From Serpula lacrymans var. lacrymans S7.9 (Eukaryota; Basidiomycota; Agaricomycetes; Boletales; Serpulaceae), in assembly GCF_000218685.1 (NCBI RefSeq), contig NW_006763298.1, forward strand, positions 1,584,869 through 1,648,868: a stretch of DNA of 64,000 nucleotides. Direction: 5' to 3'. Below the pieces are notes generated by a model that made no database searches, was not told the origin of the DNA, and saw nothing but the letters and a program-made list of their open reading frames with translations. This document shows positions 30,061 through 42,210 of the stretch, piece by piece; the first letter of the stretch is position 1, and every line of letters starts with the position of its first letter. The position numbers and the translations under genes were made by a program.

Positions 30061-32242
30061 TCAAGCAAACTGGTCGATCATCTGATGCAACTTCTCCATG
30101 GTAATAGTTGGCTGGATATTGCAAGCAAATGGAAACGGACGACTGCCAGGAAGGATCATGAGCTTCAGGAAACATCTGTGGATTGGATATAAGATCAGAC
30201 TCACGCTGTGAGTCCGGCTGTCCATTGTGGTTCAATGTTAATCTCTTTGCCTTGCTCGTCCAAAGCTTTGCTAAACTTAAAGACAGCTAATAAAGACGCT
30301 ATGGCGGCCCATAGTGATGCATCAGCTAGGTGGCGGCCGACACAAATGCGCCTGCCAAACCCAAATGCATAAAGGACCTTGTCATCGTTGAGTTTTCCAT
30401 CGACTGTGAAAAACCTCTGAGGATTGAAGTCTGAGGGATTGTGGTAATTGGCTTCGTTTTGCGATATTGCCCTGTAAAGCTAGCCAATCAGTACACAAAA
30501 TAATGGGTTGTATTACGGACGCATAACGAACCAAGCATTTGCAATGACTGTAGCTCCTGAAAAGGAATCCCAAGTAAGGAGCTTGTCTGCTACAGGGAAC
30601 AAAAGTAATTGACCTTTCGGAATATAATATCCCTCATAGATATCGTCATTCACAGCGGCATGAGCAACGCCTCACAAGACATTTTAATCAATGTCTATAA
30701 GCCCTAGTGATGCGTAGTACTCACCCAAGGGTGCAATAGGATGCCACCGCTGCGTCTCACGGACTACAGCTTCAACATAAGGTAAAGAATCCCTGTCGTC
30801 AAAGTTAGGCAATCTGTCCCTACCCACGACAGACTCAATCTCCGCTCGCGCTTGCTCTTGAACGTTCGGATAAAGGACCATGGCGAGAATAAAGCTGACC
30901 AGAGTAGCGGTTGTCTGAGGACAGCTGTTTTGAGGTACAGGATAAGGTTATTAGGAAATCTACTTACAGTCTCTGACGCCCCTATAGAGAAATGGTAAGC
31001 TGTTACAATGTATAGGTAACCAAGAAGATGTGATCCTCACCAGCAAATAAAGTAGATGCGACATTTTTAACTACATCAAGATCAACATAGTTGCCCTCAT
31101 CCTTGATTTGACCAAGAACGTCGGAAACCATGCACGCTGTGGCCTCGTTGGAATCCTAAAATGCCATAAAATGAGACTAGACCGGAGATTCCTGGCCCCG
31201 GAGCAAGAATACATACCATGTGCGATGTTGTATATTCAAATGGTTTCTCAACCATCTCGTTCAACATATTACGGGACTCCTGCGCCTTTTTTTTGAACCC
31301 AGCTCCAGGAAACCAAGAGGGAAGATACAAAACTATATACATGTTACGGTCTGAAAATCCTTGTATTTTTTGGCACTCACGAAATGGCCAGGCACCAAGG
31401 ATAGCAGCCGCTTCAGGTGTCATGACTTTCAGACCTTGCATAACAGCATTCTCAACAAGGTCAACAAGAGGATCGTCACGGTGTTCTGCCTCATAACCAT
31501 ACGTGATTAACATCATTGTAGATGCGGTCATCCTGAAAATTTGACTATAAGTTCATTTCGTATGTTCCTGCTAAAATACAAAGGTCAAGTGCTTACATCT
31601 GTAAATGGTGCACAAATTCATTGGGTGCTTCAAGTATATCAATGAGGAGTTGATGTGCCTTGCGCATTTGCAGAGGGCGATAGGCAAGTGCTGCAGTCGA
31701 CCGCAGCTTATCATCCATCATCCGTCTATGTTTTCTCCACTTATCACCGTAGCAGAAAAAGCCCACATTGAATGTCCAACCAAAACTATAGTGAATCAAT
31801 AGGCAAGTATGTTCATGTGTAGAAGAAAGGACGCACAGTTCTGTCGTAACAAGCATAGGCCTATCTGAATAGTTGTACGAACGTCTATCAAGAAGATCCC
31901 TTGCAATTCTTTCTGAGTTAATGATGATGACATCCTGATTGAGGAGGCGGGAGTAGATAAGATCACCTTTGAGGTTGAAAGGGGGGGAAGTCATTCAGAC
32001 ACAAAATATACGGTCAAAACAAAGCTAATACCATAGGTTTTACTCCATTTCATGTAAGTCTCCCATGGTGCAACAGAGTCAAGTTGCAATGCATTGCCTA
32101 CAATGGGAAATGTAGGGGGACCAGGAGGAAGTGGCAGACTAGCCCCAGTTGCTGTTTTTCGCGCTAAACGTCTCCCAAGACTGAATAGAGCAGCAACCAG
32201 AAACAAAATGGCATAGGAAGGCGTATTCATTGCTTCAAACAT
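30061..32242 (-). CDS. Cytochrome P450 monooxygenase, about 14 exons, apparently intact
   Basis: Minus strand, ATG at 32242 (MFEAMNTPS) after which a single membrane anchor (ILFLVAALFSLG) and proline hinge LPPGPPTFPIVGNAL follow. Exons join cleanly through DLIYSRLLNQDV, WTFNVGFFCYGDKW (C-helix), LEAPNEFVHHLQ, the I-helix FAGASETTTAT, K-helix ETQR in EAVVRETQRWHP, and the heme-binding loop FGFGRRICVGRH; the last exon gives ILPGSRPFPFACNIQP and ends TGA at 30061. All introns keep GT donors and AG acceptors. This is an ER-anchored class II P450 of the expanded mushroom type needing P450 reductase. CYP family and substrate cannot be told here. It is a tandem paralog of 26744-28932. Confidence 0.88.
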
Positions 32243-33678
32243 GATGATGGAGCTGGGATGGAGATCAGAAAAAGGGATCAGACACATGATCATACACGAT
32301 GTAAAATTTATAAGGCACCTGTAGCATGCAAATATGGCTACTAATCTGCTCAGACTGGTATGCATCTTGCCTACAATAGGATTGTGACGCAATAAGAGCG
32401 CTTACTGTGATGTTTATAACCCCCCTAAAGTTCAATGGATTCAACGTTTAAGACTTTGTCCCTGGTGAGGCTCGATATCCATTGTCTTCAACCCGGTGTA
32501 GTTGGTACCAAAGGCGAGTGAAGTCGCATCCAAGCCAAGTTTAAAAGGATCGTCAGCTTGAGGTTCTTTCTGCCGCCCGGTGTCTGTATATCAGAAGTTT
32601 GAGAGAATGGAAGCAAACTTTAGTCCTGTGATAATCCATAGTGCACCGCCTGTAAGTACAGTCACCATGCGCATATGTGAGATGCAGCTGTTGTCACCGA
32701 TTCTGTAGAGTACAAGCATTAACATGGCCATCCCTTAGACCCTCGTTCCCTTGCCATGCTGGCTACGGACCAGCCAGTACCCTAATTCACCTAACGAGCG
32801 AATAGTAATTTCACGGTGACAGAACTCATTCATTGTCGCAGACTGAGGTGGTTCGTGGAATAACTATACACCATAGCACAAGGATGCCGGAATAATTCCA
32901 AAGAAATCATACGATGGATATCTCATTGAAACTGCCCTATTTTAAAGCTGGAGTTATACTACACTCGTTGCGTTCAACGATTTTTGGGAATTGCGTTTCT
33001 CCACTATCCAGATGAGAAGATTGGTTTCAGTAATTTGCCAGCGGAAGACACAGAAGGACACTCAACATTAAGACCTTTGTTGCTCTGGGAGGGGGGATTT
33101 GACGTTCTGGTCCTCAATCAAGTTTAAAATTTGAAACACCGTGGTGAATCGAGGAGGAGGCCACTGAGTCTGAATCGGTAATGCCCGACAGACTCTGATT
33201 CATAGTATTATATTACTCGTGGCAGAAGTGGCTCAGGCTCAGGTTCTTTCTACATTTCTTCCCTGGATTTCTAGTGCTTTAACGCTCACATGTGGAAGTA
33301 GCCCAGGTTCAGGCTCTTTCTATGTCCTTGCAATCATGTTCTTCTCTGGACCTCTGGCGCTTTGCAACTTCCTTTACTGGAATCAAAGCTTGAGCAAAAG
33401 GTCCTCACCACCCTGAAAATTCAGACCGGCCAAAGCACTCTGCCAAAGCTAATCACGCCTCCCGCTAAGAACGCTTTGAACACCAGACGCTTTTTCAAAG
33501 CGACCTCGATGCAAGCGGCTCCGTCTATAAATTGGCTTACAAGATGGATAGGGCAGACATCAACATCGTCGCCCTATTCGCTAATTTGTGTCCACCCAAG
33601 ATCATATAATCACAGTAAGTTTGAGATTTGTACATCCTAATTTGTATCACACTCATTGCGACATACGCATCACAGGCA
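32243..33678. other. Intergenic region upstream of P450 and F-box genes
   Basis: Contains the duplicated 5' flank (about 32960-33150) shared with 29130-29420 and an imperfect tandem duplication at about 33222-33370 (GAAGTGGCTCAGGCTCAGGTTCTTTC and GAAGTAGCCCAGGTTCAGGCTCTTTC). A possible 5' UTR intron of the F-box gene runs GTAAGT (33615) to CACAG (33675). No gene seen. Confidence 0.5.
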
Positions 33679-35220
33679 ATGGGGATAACCACTCAATCCA
33701 AAGCCCGACTCTACACCTCCCCAATCACACGACTCCCCAAGTCTGTCCTCACCAAAATATTCAAATTATGCGACGAGCCCTACTTCTTTGAATCCAAGGC
33801 CCCAGGAGTCCTCTCTCACGTTTGCAGATATTGGCGCCACCTCGCTCTTACCACTCCTGAGCTTTGGACCGTCATATCTCTTCGCGTCCCAGCAGAGAAG
33901 CTGAGAGGTCAACAGATCCGGACAGATACCTTCTCTAGGCGCTCCCAGAATCTCCCCATCAGCATCTACCTCAACGTCTATAGTCCCACGTTCAGCCACC
34001 ACGACGTTAGACTTGCCCTCCAGCCTCTTCAGCACCGCGTTCGAGAGCTCACAGTCCGCGCGTGCCCCAAAATCTGCGCTGAGCAGGTCTTTGCGGCTCT
34101 CCAAGGAAACGTCCCTCAACGATATCCTCTTCTTGAACTGTTTGACCTGCGGATCCAGGATGGAATGCAGTTTTCGTTTTCTAGGAAGGTTTCTTCCGGA
34201 GTCTTGTGCCCACATATTTCCTTTCCATTCGGTAACAGCGTCGTTTGGTCCACTTGGATTGCCGGTAATCTCACCCATCTCACCCTCAAATACACCTCAT
34301 GCGTGCAAGGGACTCAATTTCCCATTCGCGTTCTTCGCGACATTCTTTCCGCCAACAAAAGGACTTTACAGCACCTCGAGATTTACGATTCCCCGTTGAA
34401 CGCCATAGAGCAAAACGACGATGACGACGCTTTGCTTCTCCCCGTCCTTCTCCCCAAGCTCCAATCGCTCTCTATCGGCTACACCCGCGCCGCGTCTCTA
34501 GTCTCCATCACCGACTCACTCCACGCCCCAAATCTGGAATCGCTCTCTGTCCGGGACTATGGTCGTTGCCCTGACGCATCGACGCCCACTGTGCTCTGTG
34601 GAACTCGGTGTTTCAGGGACGACAGAGACGGAGTTCTCGACCTCCTCACCTCGCTCAGCCGTTTCACCAATATATCCACCCTCAGCTTGCACGGTGTCAC
34701 TCCCAAGCCCTATGCCTTGCGACCAGATTGCCCAGTTTTGGACAGCTTTCGACTTGATTCTCTGACACTCATTCATTCTGATAACGTTTTCGACTGTCTT
34801 TTCCACCCCATTTCCACGCCCAACACGACTGACTCCGACGAGCCCTACCTGACGCTCACCGGCACCTCTCTCTCCCAACTCACCCTCACCAGCCTATGGC
34901 ACTCCCCATTCTCCACGTATCTTGAGCTTCGACTCGAAGCCGATCTTCCACCTTTGGACAAGCTGGTCATCAGCCCGGGCAGCATTCACAGCGATTTTCT
35001 GACGACTCCAGAGTCACTTTGGCCAGACCTCATTAATGAGGCAGGTGGAGATATTGCGAAGAGGCTGGACTGGATCGAGCGGGCTGCTTATACCGTCAGA
35101 CTGATCCCTCAGCCTCTGGACGGCGTGAGGGAGAACTTGAAGGAATGCGATCCGTCTGGATGGGAAGATGCCTGGGACCTTCTGCCGTTGGTCTGGTGGT
35201 CAGAGTCAACGCCTCGATGA
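33679..35220 (+). CDS. F-box protein, 513 aa, single exon
   Basis: ATG at 33679 chosen because the frame upstream lacks an ATG. Residues about 17-75 are an F-box: ITRLPKSVLTKIFKLCDEP, SKAPGVLSHVCRYWRHLALTTPELWTVI, the layout of the large mushroom F-box family. The rest is leucine-rich-repeat-like (LTHLTLKYTSC, LQHLEIYD, LQSLSIGYTR, LSQLTLTSLW), the presumed substrate-binding side. The product would dock to Skp1 in an SCF ubiquitin ligase; the target is unknown. Intact to TGA at 35220. Confidence 0.85.
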   Translation: MGITTQSKARLYTSPITRLPKSVLTKIFKLCDEPYFFESKAPGVLSHVCRYWRHLALTTPELWTVISLRVPAEKLRGQQIRTDTFSRRSQNLPISIYLNVYSPTFSHHDVRLALQPLQHRVRELTVRACPKICAEQVFAALQGNVPQRYPLLELFDLRIQDGMQFSFSRKVSSGVLCPHISFPFGNSVVWSTWIAGNLTHLTLKYTSCVQGTQFPIRVLRDILSANKRTLQHLEIYDSPLNAIEQNDDDDALLLPVLLPKLQSLSIGYTRAASLVSITDSLHAPNLESLSVRDYGRCPDASTPTVLCGTRCFRDDRDGVLDLLTSLSRFTNISTLSLHGVTPKPYALRPDCPVLDSFRLDSLTLIHSDNVFDCLFHPISTPNTTDSDEPYLTLTGTSLSQLTLTSLWHSPFSTYLELRLEADLPPLDKLVISPGSIHSDFLTTPESLWPDLINEAGGDIAKRLDWIERAAYTVRLIPQPLDGVRENLKECDPSGWEDAWDLLPLVWWSESTPR

Positions 35221-35538
35221 TAACTCTGTGGAAGTGGAAGGCTGCCTTGTCTGTTCTCGCCAAACTATATGACGAGCTCAGTATTAGTGCACATATGAAT
35301 CTGTATGCCACCTTGTATATATATATATTATGCCATGTCTTCACTATGTTATCTTCATTGTTTGAAATACCCCATGCAAAATGTTCGCGAGGACCAAAAT
35401 GAACTGCTCAGGCACTACCATCGGCGCAGGACATTGTAGCGTTAACCACTAGTAAACCAATTCTATTTCCAGCAAAAAAAGGGGGGAAATGAAAGATGCG
35501 TATAAGATAAAATGACCACTCCAACCAAGTCCCCAAGA

Positions 35539-38500
35539 TCACAAACACCATCCCACCGCAAGCCCAATATCCCTAACACTCCTCCGCTCAGACAACGTCA
35601 ACGCAAAAGTCAAACACTCGCGCTCCCTATCTTTACGACCCTGCAAGCCATACGCCTTTGCTAGGAAGTACCATGCCTCTGGTACATCCCATCCTACCGC
35701 ACGAGTGACATATGCCAGCATGCCTGCAACGAGATCTACTTTATCCATGTCAACATCTGCGCCTGATTTTTGGTTTGATTTAGAGGAGGCAGCGGATAAG
35801 ATAAATGCGGCATAGATGTACGGAAGCAGCGACGTCGTCGGGAGAGATGAACAAAGCCTTCTGAAGGCTTCGATCGCTTGTCTGTCATGGCATAATGCAT
35901 GATAGTACACCCCAAGCTGTAAAAGGTCAATTTAACGCCCCGAGATAGACGACTGATATAGACCCACCTGGACCCAAACTGCAGGATTGTTCTGGTCTTT
36001 CACCTCCGCCTCCTGTATCGCGCCTTTTGCTTGTTCGATTTTCCCAAGTCTCCGGAACGTGGCAGCTGACATTGCCCAGAGATCGCTCAACAATGTATCC
36101 TCGCCAGTTGCACGTGTCACTTTTTTGGTCTTGGACTCTTGGGCGGGTGGAAGAGTTGGAGGAGGTGGGGGCGGTGGAGAATCGATCGGAGAATCGTTAT
36201 AGTGGTGAGGATGTGTGAATGATCCAAGACGACGTCGAGAATGTATCGAGGATGCTTGATAATGGTGATTCTGCAATACTGAGTGGAAATCTGTTTTTTA
36301 ATCGAAAAAGAGTAAGTAATCTTGTTGTGGGCTACTGGGGGTCTTCACAAACCTGGAGCAGAACCTGTAGGCCGAAGACGAGCACTGGGATTGCGGACCA
36401 TACCATTCCCGATTTTTTTAGATATCGTAGTGATCCTTGCCTGGCCCTTATGCACACGGTTCTTAAACATCTGCTGTACCTTTTTACCAGCAGAGGTATC
36501 CCTATCTATCGACAAGGAGCGCTTCTCATTCAGCGGATCAGTAGCGAGGTGAAATTGTGAGTTAGGCTCTGCCGGAGTGGCCGGAGTTATCATGATTGGA
36601 GGTGCCTTCTCCGATAACGCCTGCGGGGTATTTGACAGAGTCAACCCCAGCGAGCTCTGTCCATCGGGACGAGAATTCGAAGTAGTCGGCGTCTTTGGTT
36701 CCGCTATAACTTCCCCAGCCCGAGAATGCGATGATTCCGACAACGCTCGCGTATTCGTAGACTGTGCAACCGTGTCCATCGACGACCTCGCTATTCCAAA
36801 GCAGCACCCACAGACTAAAGTGTGAGTCCGCCGGCATGGTGCACGAAGGGTGGACTTACGTTGCGGTTCGGTTGTGCCCTTCCGCTCTGCAACCCAGCTG
36901 AAAACGTCCACCCATCTCATCTCCGCGCCTTCTGGACCTTCCATATGCTCTGCCAACGTCATCTGTGTCATCCTCAACTGCAAGGCGTGTTTATATGCTT
37001 CAGATTTGGACGGGTGTGGTCGGTCTGGAAGAGGCTGTAGGAGAGTCGCAGCAGGAGGCACCGTTGTCGAACCTTCGCTCAACAGATATACCTGTCCCCC
37101 AAGAGTTTCCGGTACATGTCCATTACCATTCTGCAGCTGCGAGTCAGCATGCCCATTGTCAACTTCACCTTCTAATTTCTCAGCATCAACTTCTCTCGTC
37201 TGGACACCATTCAAGCCAGATCCTTCTCCATGTTGATTTTTTTCTTCCTTGACGTCTCCCACCGTATCTCCTTCACTGTGATCCACCGCACTTTCGTTTT
37301 CTCCAATGCCTGCTCCAACTTCCAAAACGCCCTTGGCCTTATCCCATTGTTCGTCAGCCGTTAGTAGTAATCCTAGTAAATGCCAATGCCGTATTTCCCT
37401 TGGTTCGCCTTCTACAGCAGACCTTGCACACGTGATCGCTTGGTCCAAATCCTGCGAAGGTCCAGGGCGCGCGAGAGCAAGGGCAAGGTGGTGATAAGCA
37501 GAAGGAGTGGGGAATGTACCTATTGATTTGACAAAATGCGAAAGAGCTTGTGTCAAACGTGCAGGACGTGTATGAGGATCTTGTGCTAGATCAAAAAATA
37601 AACTGAGCTGAGAATTTATTGCAACAAGGATTAAAAACTACGAACCTGTGATCGCCATGACAGACTCCCAGATACCCTCTGCCAGATCAACCCGAGAGCA
37701 AAGTTCCTTGTCGTCTTTATCCAACCTCACCTTCGCTTTCTCGATCATCTCACCTGCCTCAGTTGCCTCTTCGGCTCCCCTATAATCATTTCTAGACAGG
37801 GACAGCCTACATAACATTCTCGAGCCCTCTATTAGCGTCTCAACCCAGTGTCGATCAGTGTCTGCATCCTCGTCAAAGCCCGCTTCCCGTGACTTTCCTA
37901 CAACTTGGACGTAAAGCCGCAGTGTGCGTTTGGCAAGTTCGCTATCCCCCGAGACGTACAATAAGCGTGTCATGTGCCGGAAAATACGGTAGGAATTGAA
38001 CGTTAGACGTGTAGCCCACCAGAGGATCTGTATGTCATTATTTAAAATTTATACACCGTGCCATAAGAATAAACACTCACATCAAGAACCCAGCGTGCAC
38101 GATCGTCCAAGGCACCACTTGTCTCCCACACAGCCACACATAGATCGACGAAATCCTCTACTCTAACGTTATGCTGTCCAGCTTTTGGGAAGTATGTGCT
38201 CGAACTTAGAATTGTTTGATATTCTTTAATAACCGACCGAGCGGTGCCCAGCCACTGGGGAGGTTTGTCTGATGGCAGAGGGGAATGTGGGGAGGATATG
38301 GAAGGACTGGACCGATTACGCAGAATTAATGCGCGGAGATGTAGGACGGCGATCACGGATCGATGCTCGGTTCTATAAGTAGCGGGCCAGTGTACACTAC
38401 AGGAGTGATAGTGCTTGAACAGAGACCATAGAAGTTCTTCATCAAGAGAACATGTCCGCGAGGCCAGTGTGATGGCTCTGTATATCAGTCTTTCCACCCA

Positions 38501-39403
38501 TCTCCATAGCTCACGGTAATTGGTAAAAGAAGTAGGAGAGGGCGATGCCGTTAATGTTCGGGGAGTTTCATATTCTATGATATCGAGCAAGGGAAGAGCA
38601 GTGGCATATACGTCGAGAACTTTCTGGGGATCTGACGAAATCTTCTCAAGCGACATGCCTACATTCTACGTTATTGCGGGTATTGCATGTGTATAATACT
38701 TGCTCACCTTGGAGACATATGCTTCGGACTGATTCTGTCATAGCCCAAGCTCTTCCATCTTTGATGTCGGCGATCGAAGTACACGAATCCGAAGAGACGA
38801 GGCTGCTTGTCCAGGAAGAAGAAGACTCGGCTTGCGAGCCTGGAACTTGCAATGCTGAAATATCTGAGCGTGTAGTCGGGGCGGAAGGTATATGACTTTG
38901 CGCGTCGGGGATGTTTGAAACTTTTGCGAGATGAGATAGACAATCGGCTGGACGCCCGAGTGCATATGAGTAGTATGCCAGAGCTATATGTAAAGACTGA
39001 ATATATGCGTGAAATCAGAGGATAAAGATTACTGGGCAAAATAGCATACGTCAAAGTTTGTGGAGTTGAGTTTCTGTAACGATTCGTATGCTGCGCTGGC
39101 TTCCTCGATGCGTTCCTCGGGCAGAATACAGTCATTTCCCAATACAAGAATAGAGTGTTCGTCTCCCAGCTGATCCTCGTCGGTTGAGTTCGCACCAAGA
39201 AGAAGAGCCAAAGCCTGCGTCTGCGAAGCCACTTCAGCTACTTCCGTAAACCCCTTGCAATGTTTCTTGAACTTGCGCAAGAGCTCTGACCAGGACAAGG
39301 CTGTACCATTTGGAGCCTTTGCTGGATATTGAGCTGACCATTGTCCTGCGGTCAGCGTTGCTCTGAGCTGGAACCAGTAATGCTTGTCCTTTGCATGGGC
39401 CAT
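35539..39403 (-). CDS. Ypp1/TTC7-like TPR protein, eight exons, 1159 aa
   Basis: Exons (minus): 39403-39050, 38996-38708, 38658-38081, 38027-37646, 37585-36860, 36814-36353, 36278-35968, 35916-35539; phases agree throughout. N-terminus with HYWFQLRATLTAGQWSAQYPAKAPNG, a run of helical repeat segments (for example LAYYSYALGRPADCLSHLA, YHHLALALARPGPSQDLDQAITCARSAVEG) and a disordered acidic/Ser insert around exon 5-6. C-terminal TPRs include AMSAATFRRLGKIEQAKGAIQEA and AWYFLAKAYGLQGRKDRE. Ypp1/TTC7 scaffolds the Stt4/PI4K-alpha complex at the plasma membrane with Efr3. The assignment rests on overall architecture. It shares a 199-bp divergent promoter with the gene at 39603. Confidence 0.75.
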
Positions 39404-39602
39404 GGTGGAATGGCACGTCAAAATGAAACGCGTGACCTTGGATATATAGTTGCTTACATAATGCAGACCATATGAAGCGGGGGTGCTCAGCCACACGTTG
39501 ATTCAAGGCTGGACCATCAATTCCCCAATCACTCCTTTCCAGCAACCTGCAGCACTGCAGCACTTTTCCACTATTACTTATAATCGTAGCGTAGATACAA
39601 AC

Positions 39603-41801
39603 ATGTTATCAGAATCACCCTCATCCACACCTTCCCTTACTCCAGACTACACAGGCTCTCCAGACTCACCTTCGGGCACAGCAAAGAAAACGCGGAGACA
39701 TACCGCATTTTACCCAAACATGAACTCGTCAAATAAGCCTGTAAAGCCTTTCAGTCGCTCTGCAGCAAAACGGGAGAGTGTCATGGCCTTGGGAAGCATC
39801 GAGCACCTGCAGCACTACTTTACAAAGACTGGCATCGCTGCTAAAAGCATGTAAGTCTTCATTCTGTCCCAACATGAGGCGTGTTGTACTTAGTCATCAA
39901 AAGCCCATTAAACAAGGGTCACTTGGTACCCGCTATTGGCAGTCTCGCAGCGTTCAGGTCAAAACCATCCCTCGGCGGTATAGCTGAATTCCAGCTGCCC
40001 CCATCACCCATCGTGCCAGAAATCTCAAGGCCTGCATTCCCTCCCATCGTCAAAACATACGAGACAAATCCAGAAGTATTACTTCCAGGTGTGATTGAAG
40101 ATATCATATCTACCGCTCATGCTTGGAGTCTCGACGATCACCTCGCCGCTGGCCCCTCCCATGACCCTCAGTTACTAAGTGCAGAGACAAAAGAGGGTAT
40201 TCCAGGAAACTTTGACGTTCTCAACGTTCTCAAGATCACAACGCGTGCTATACGATCCGTGCGTAACTACGTTCTGTCCCTCCCAGACGAATCAGCCGGC
40301 ACCCTTCGCGCCCAATTCCGTTCAAAAATAGCTTCTGGTGGCCCAACGCCCAAACGACTTGTATCACAACCTAAAGCGCAACCAGATCCACTGAGCATGA
40401 TCCGCAAGTCAGCTTTGGAGGTTCTTTCTGTGTTGCGTGAGCTCGAAGAAGCCTCACGCGTCCCTCTATCCGATGAAGCCTATGATGCACAAAGTGACCA
40501 TGGATCCCAGGGGCAAACGTCCCACTCGCGCGTCGCGTCACCAAGCTTCCATTCCGACTATGAGGTCGACCTTCCCAATGTGGACCCCGACATGTCGTTT
40601 TCCTACGTGCGTGTTCAGGGGCGTGACGAACCTCTACCAGTATACGATGAAGATGGCCAACCACTCAATACAGGCGAGGAGGAAATTGACAGACGCGATC
40701 ATTGGGACGAACGACTTGTTCTTGGCGGTGGATGGCTGTATAAACAAGATATACGATTGGAGAATCTCGGAAAGGAAAAATGCGCTGTAAAAAAATACGT
40801 GGATATGGTGGACGATGTACTTTTTGGCGGGGCAAAAGGCGGGAAGAAAGGCTGGGAGCGCGAGCGCGAGCGCATAATGAGAAGGGATAAGGAAAGTAAG
40901 AGCAAAGGCAGGAGAGTAAGCGCTGGTGACGCAGAAGGGCAATCCTTCCGTTTCCCCGATCCAAGTGAACGGCCTTCACGCAGGGTAGTTTCTACCGGTA
41001 TGCTGGACGCAATAGCCAACATGTCACTCAGCGAAGAGCCAGAGGAGATGGAAACTGTGTCTGAAGAAGAGAGCGTAGACGAGGAGGATTTGCCTGACTG
41101 GGCAAAGCGAGGGTTGTTCCCTGATGATGCATTTGGTTAGTTTACCTTGCTTTTATCCATCCTCTGCGACGTCTTTGCTTATATCTATCCATAAATAGGT
41201 CGAACTCACGCTCTTCTCCGAGCTCTCCTCCCTGAACATCTTCTCTCATCACTGCCATCTCCCGAAGAGCGCCACGTCTTCCTACAGGGCATCTCGTCTG
41301 GTCAACTGCTCTGCGTAGCATACAACGCCGGCGTTCGTCGCTCTCGCAGACCATGGGGATACATCAGTGTCGATTCCATCCACGACATCATCTCTCTCGA
41401 GCAAGCAGCAGACGAAGACGAAGACGACAAGGAAAAAGGCAAGAAAGGGTGGACGTTCAGACGAACCGATAACTTGCGTCTATGGGCTGCGTAAGTACCT
41501 TTTTCATCACATCATTTTTCACACCCGTCCTCATAAGGCTACTGTCTACAGAGCTTTGAAGTTACGCTATCTTCTTCCGATCATCGTACCATCAACGTCA
41601 GATCGACCTTCGGAGCTCAGACCGTCTCAGATCACACCCTCCAGTTCACCATCCAAGTTCCGCTTCCCCACTACAGAGCCTCCTATCACTTTCGACCCCC
41701 GCCTTGTCGCGAGGAGGGAAGATGGGTGGGAGAAGATGCTGGAGGAAGCTGTCATACAGTGGATGAACGTCGTGGTCGATGAGCGGCGAGGAGACCGCTA
41801 A
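39603..41801 (+). CDS. Conserved basidiomycete protein with CH-like C-terminal region, four exons, 673 aa
   Basis: Exons 39603-39850, 39904-41135, 41199-41490, 41552-41801; 2022 nt, phases consistent. The first acceptor is at CATCAAAAG (39903), giving AAKSIPLNKGHLVPAIG, which fits better than the nearer TTAG. N-terminal half is Ser/Pro-rich; middle contains FDVLNVLKITTRAIRSVRNYVLSLPDES and RKSALEVLSVLRELEEA; an acidic Arg/Glu stretch precedes the last two exons, where LLPEHLLSSLPSPEERHVFLQGISSGQLLCVAYN resembles a calponin-homology helix pattern. No catalytic motif. Function unknown; a morphogenesis or cytoskeletal role is only a guess. Confidence 0.8.
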
Positions 41802-42210
41802 ATCTCGTTACATCTTTGGCCACAAAATCATACGTTAAGTCCTGTTCAGTGATTCTCTCGTGACGCTACCTCTTGCCAGTGAAGATAAAATATTATTAAA
41901 TAGCAATATAGTAACCGTTGTATCGGCCCCCTTCATTTTACGTTCGTTTTATAACTATCACCCTAGTAGGATATCACTTATGCACATATACCAGCATGAC
42001 ATTATTCCCCCGCTTCCATTTGTTATATTCGAAATACTTATCGTTGGATTCTTGGATTTTGTACTTTTTGAGAATAAGATTGCATGAGAGGAGTGATATT
42101 GCTCAGGAGATAAGACGAAATATATGTGATTAATTATAGGTGTTTTTTGACAGTGCTGACGTCGCTAAGGCTAGTCCAATGCTCTAATGCCCAATGCTCT
42201 ACTATATCCA
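41802..42210. other. Convergent intergenic region
   Basis: 409 bases between two gene ends, AT-rich, with likely poly(A) signals for both sides; nothing else seen. Confidence 0.5.

Noticed and set aside
36577..37252. Plus-strand ORFs antisense to the Ypp1-like gene
   Set aside because: Overlap well-supported exons in the opposite strand.
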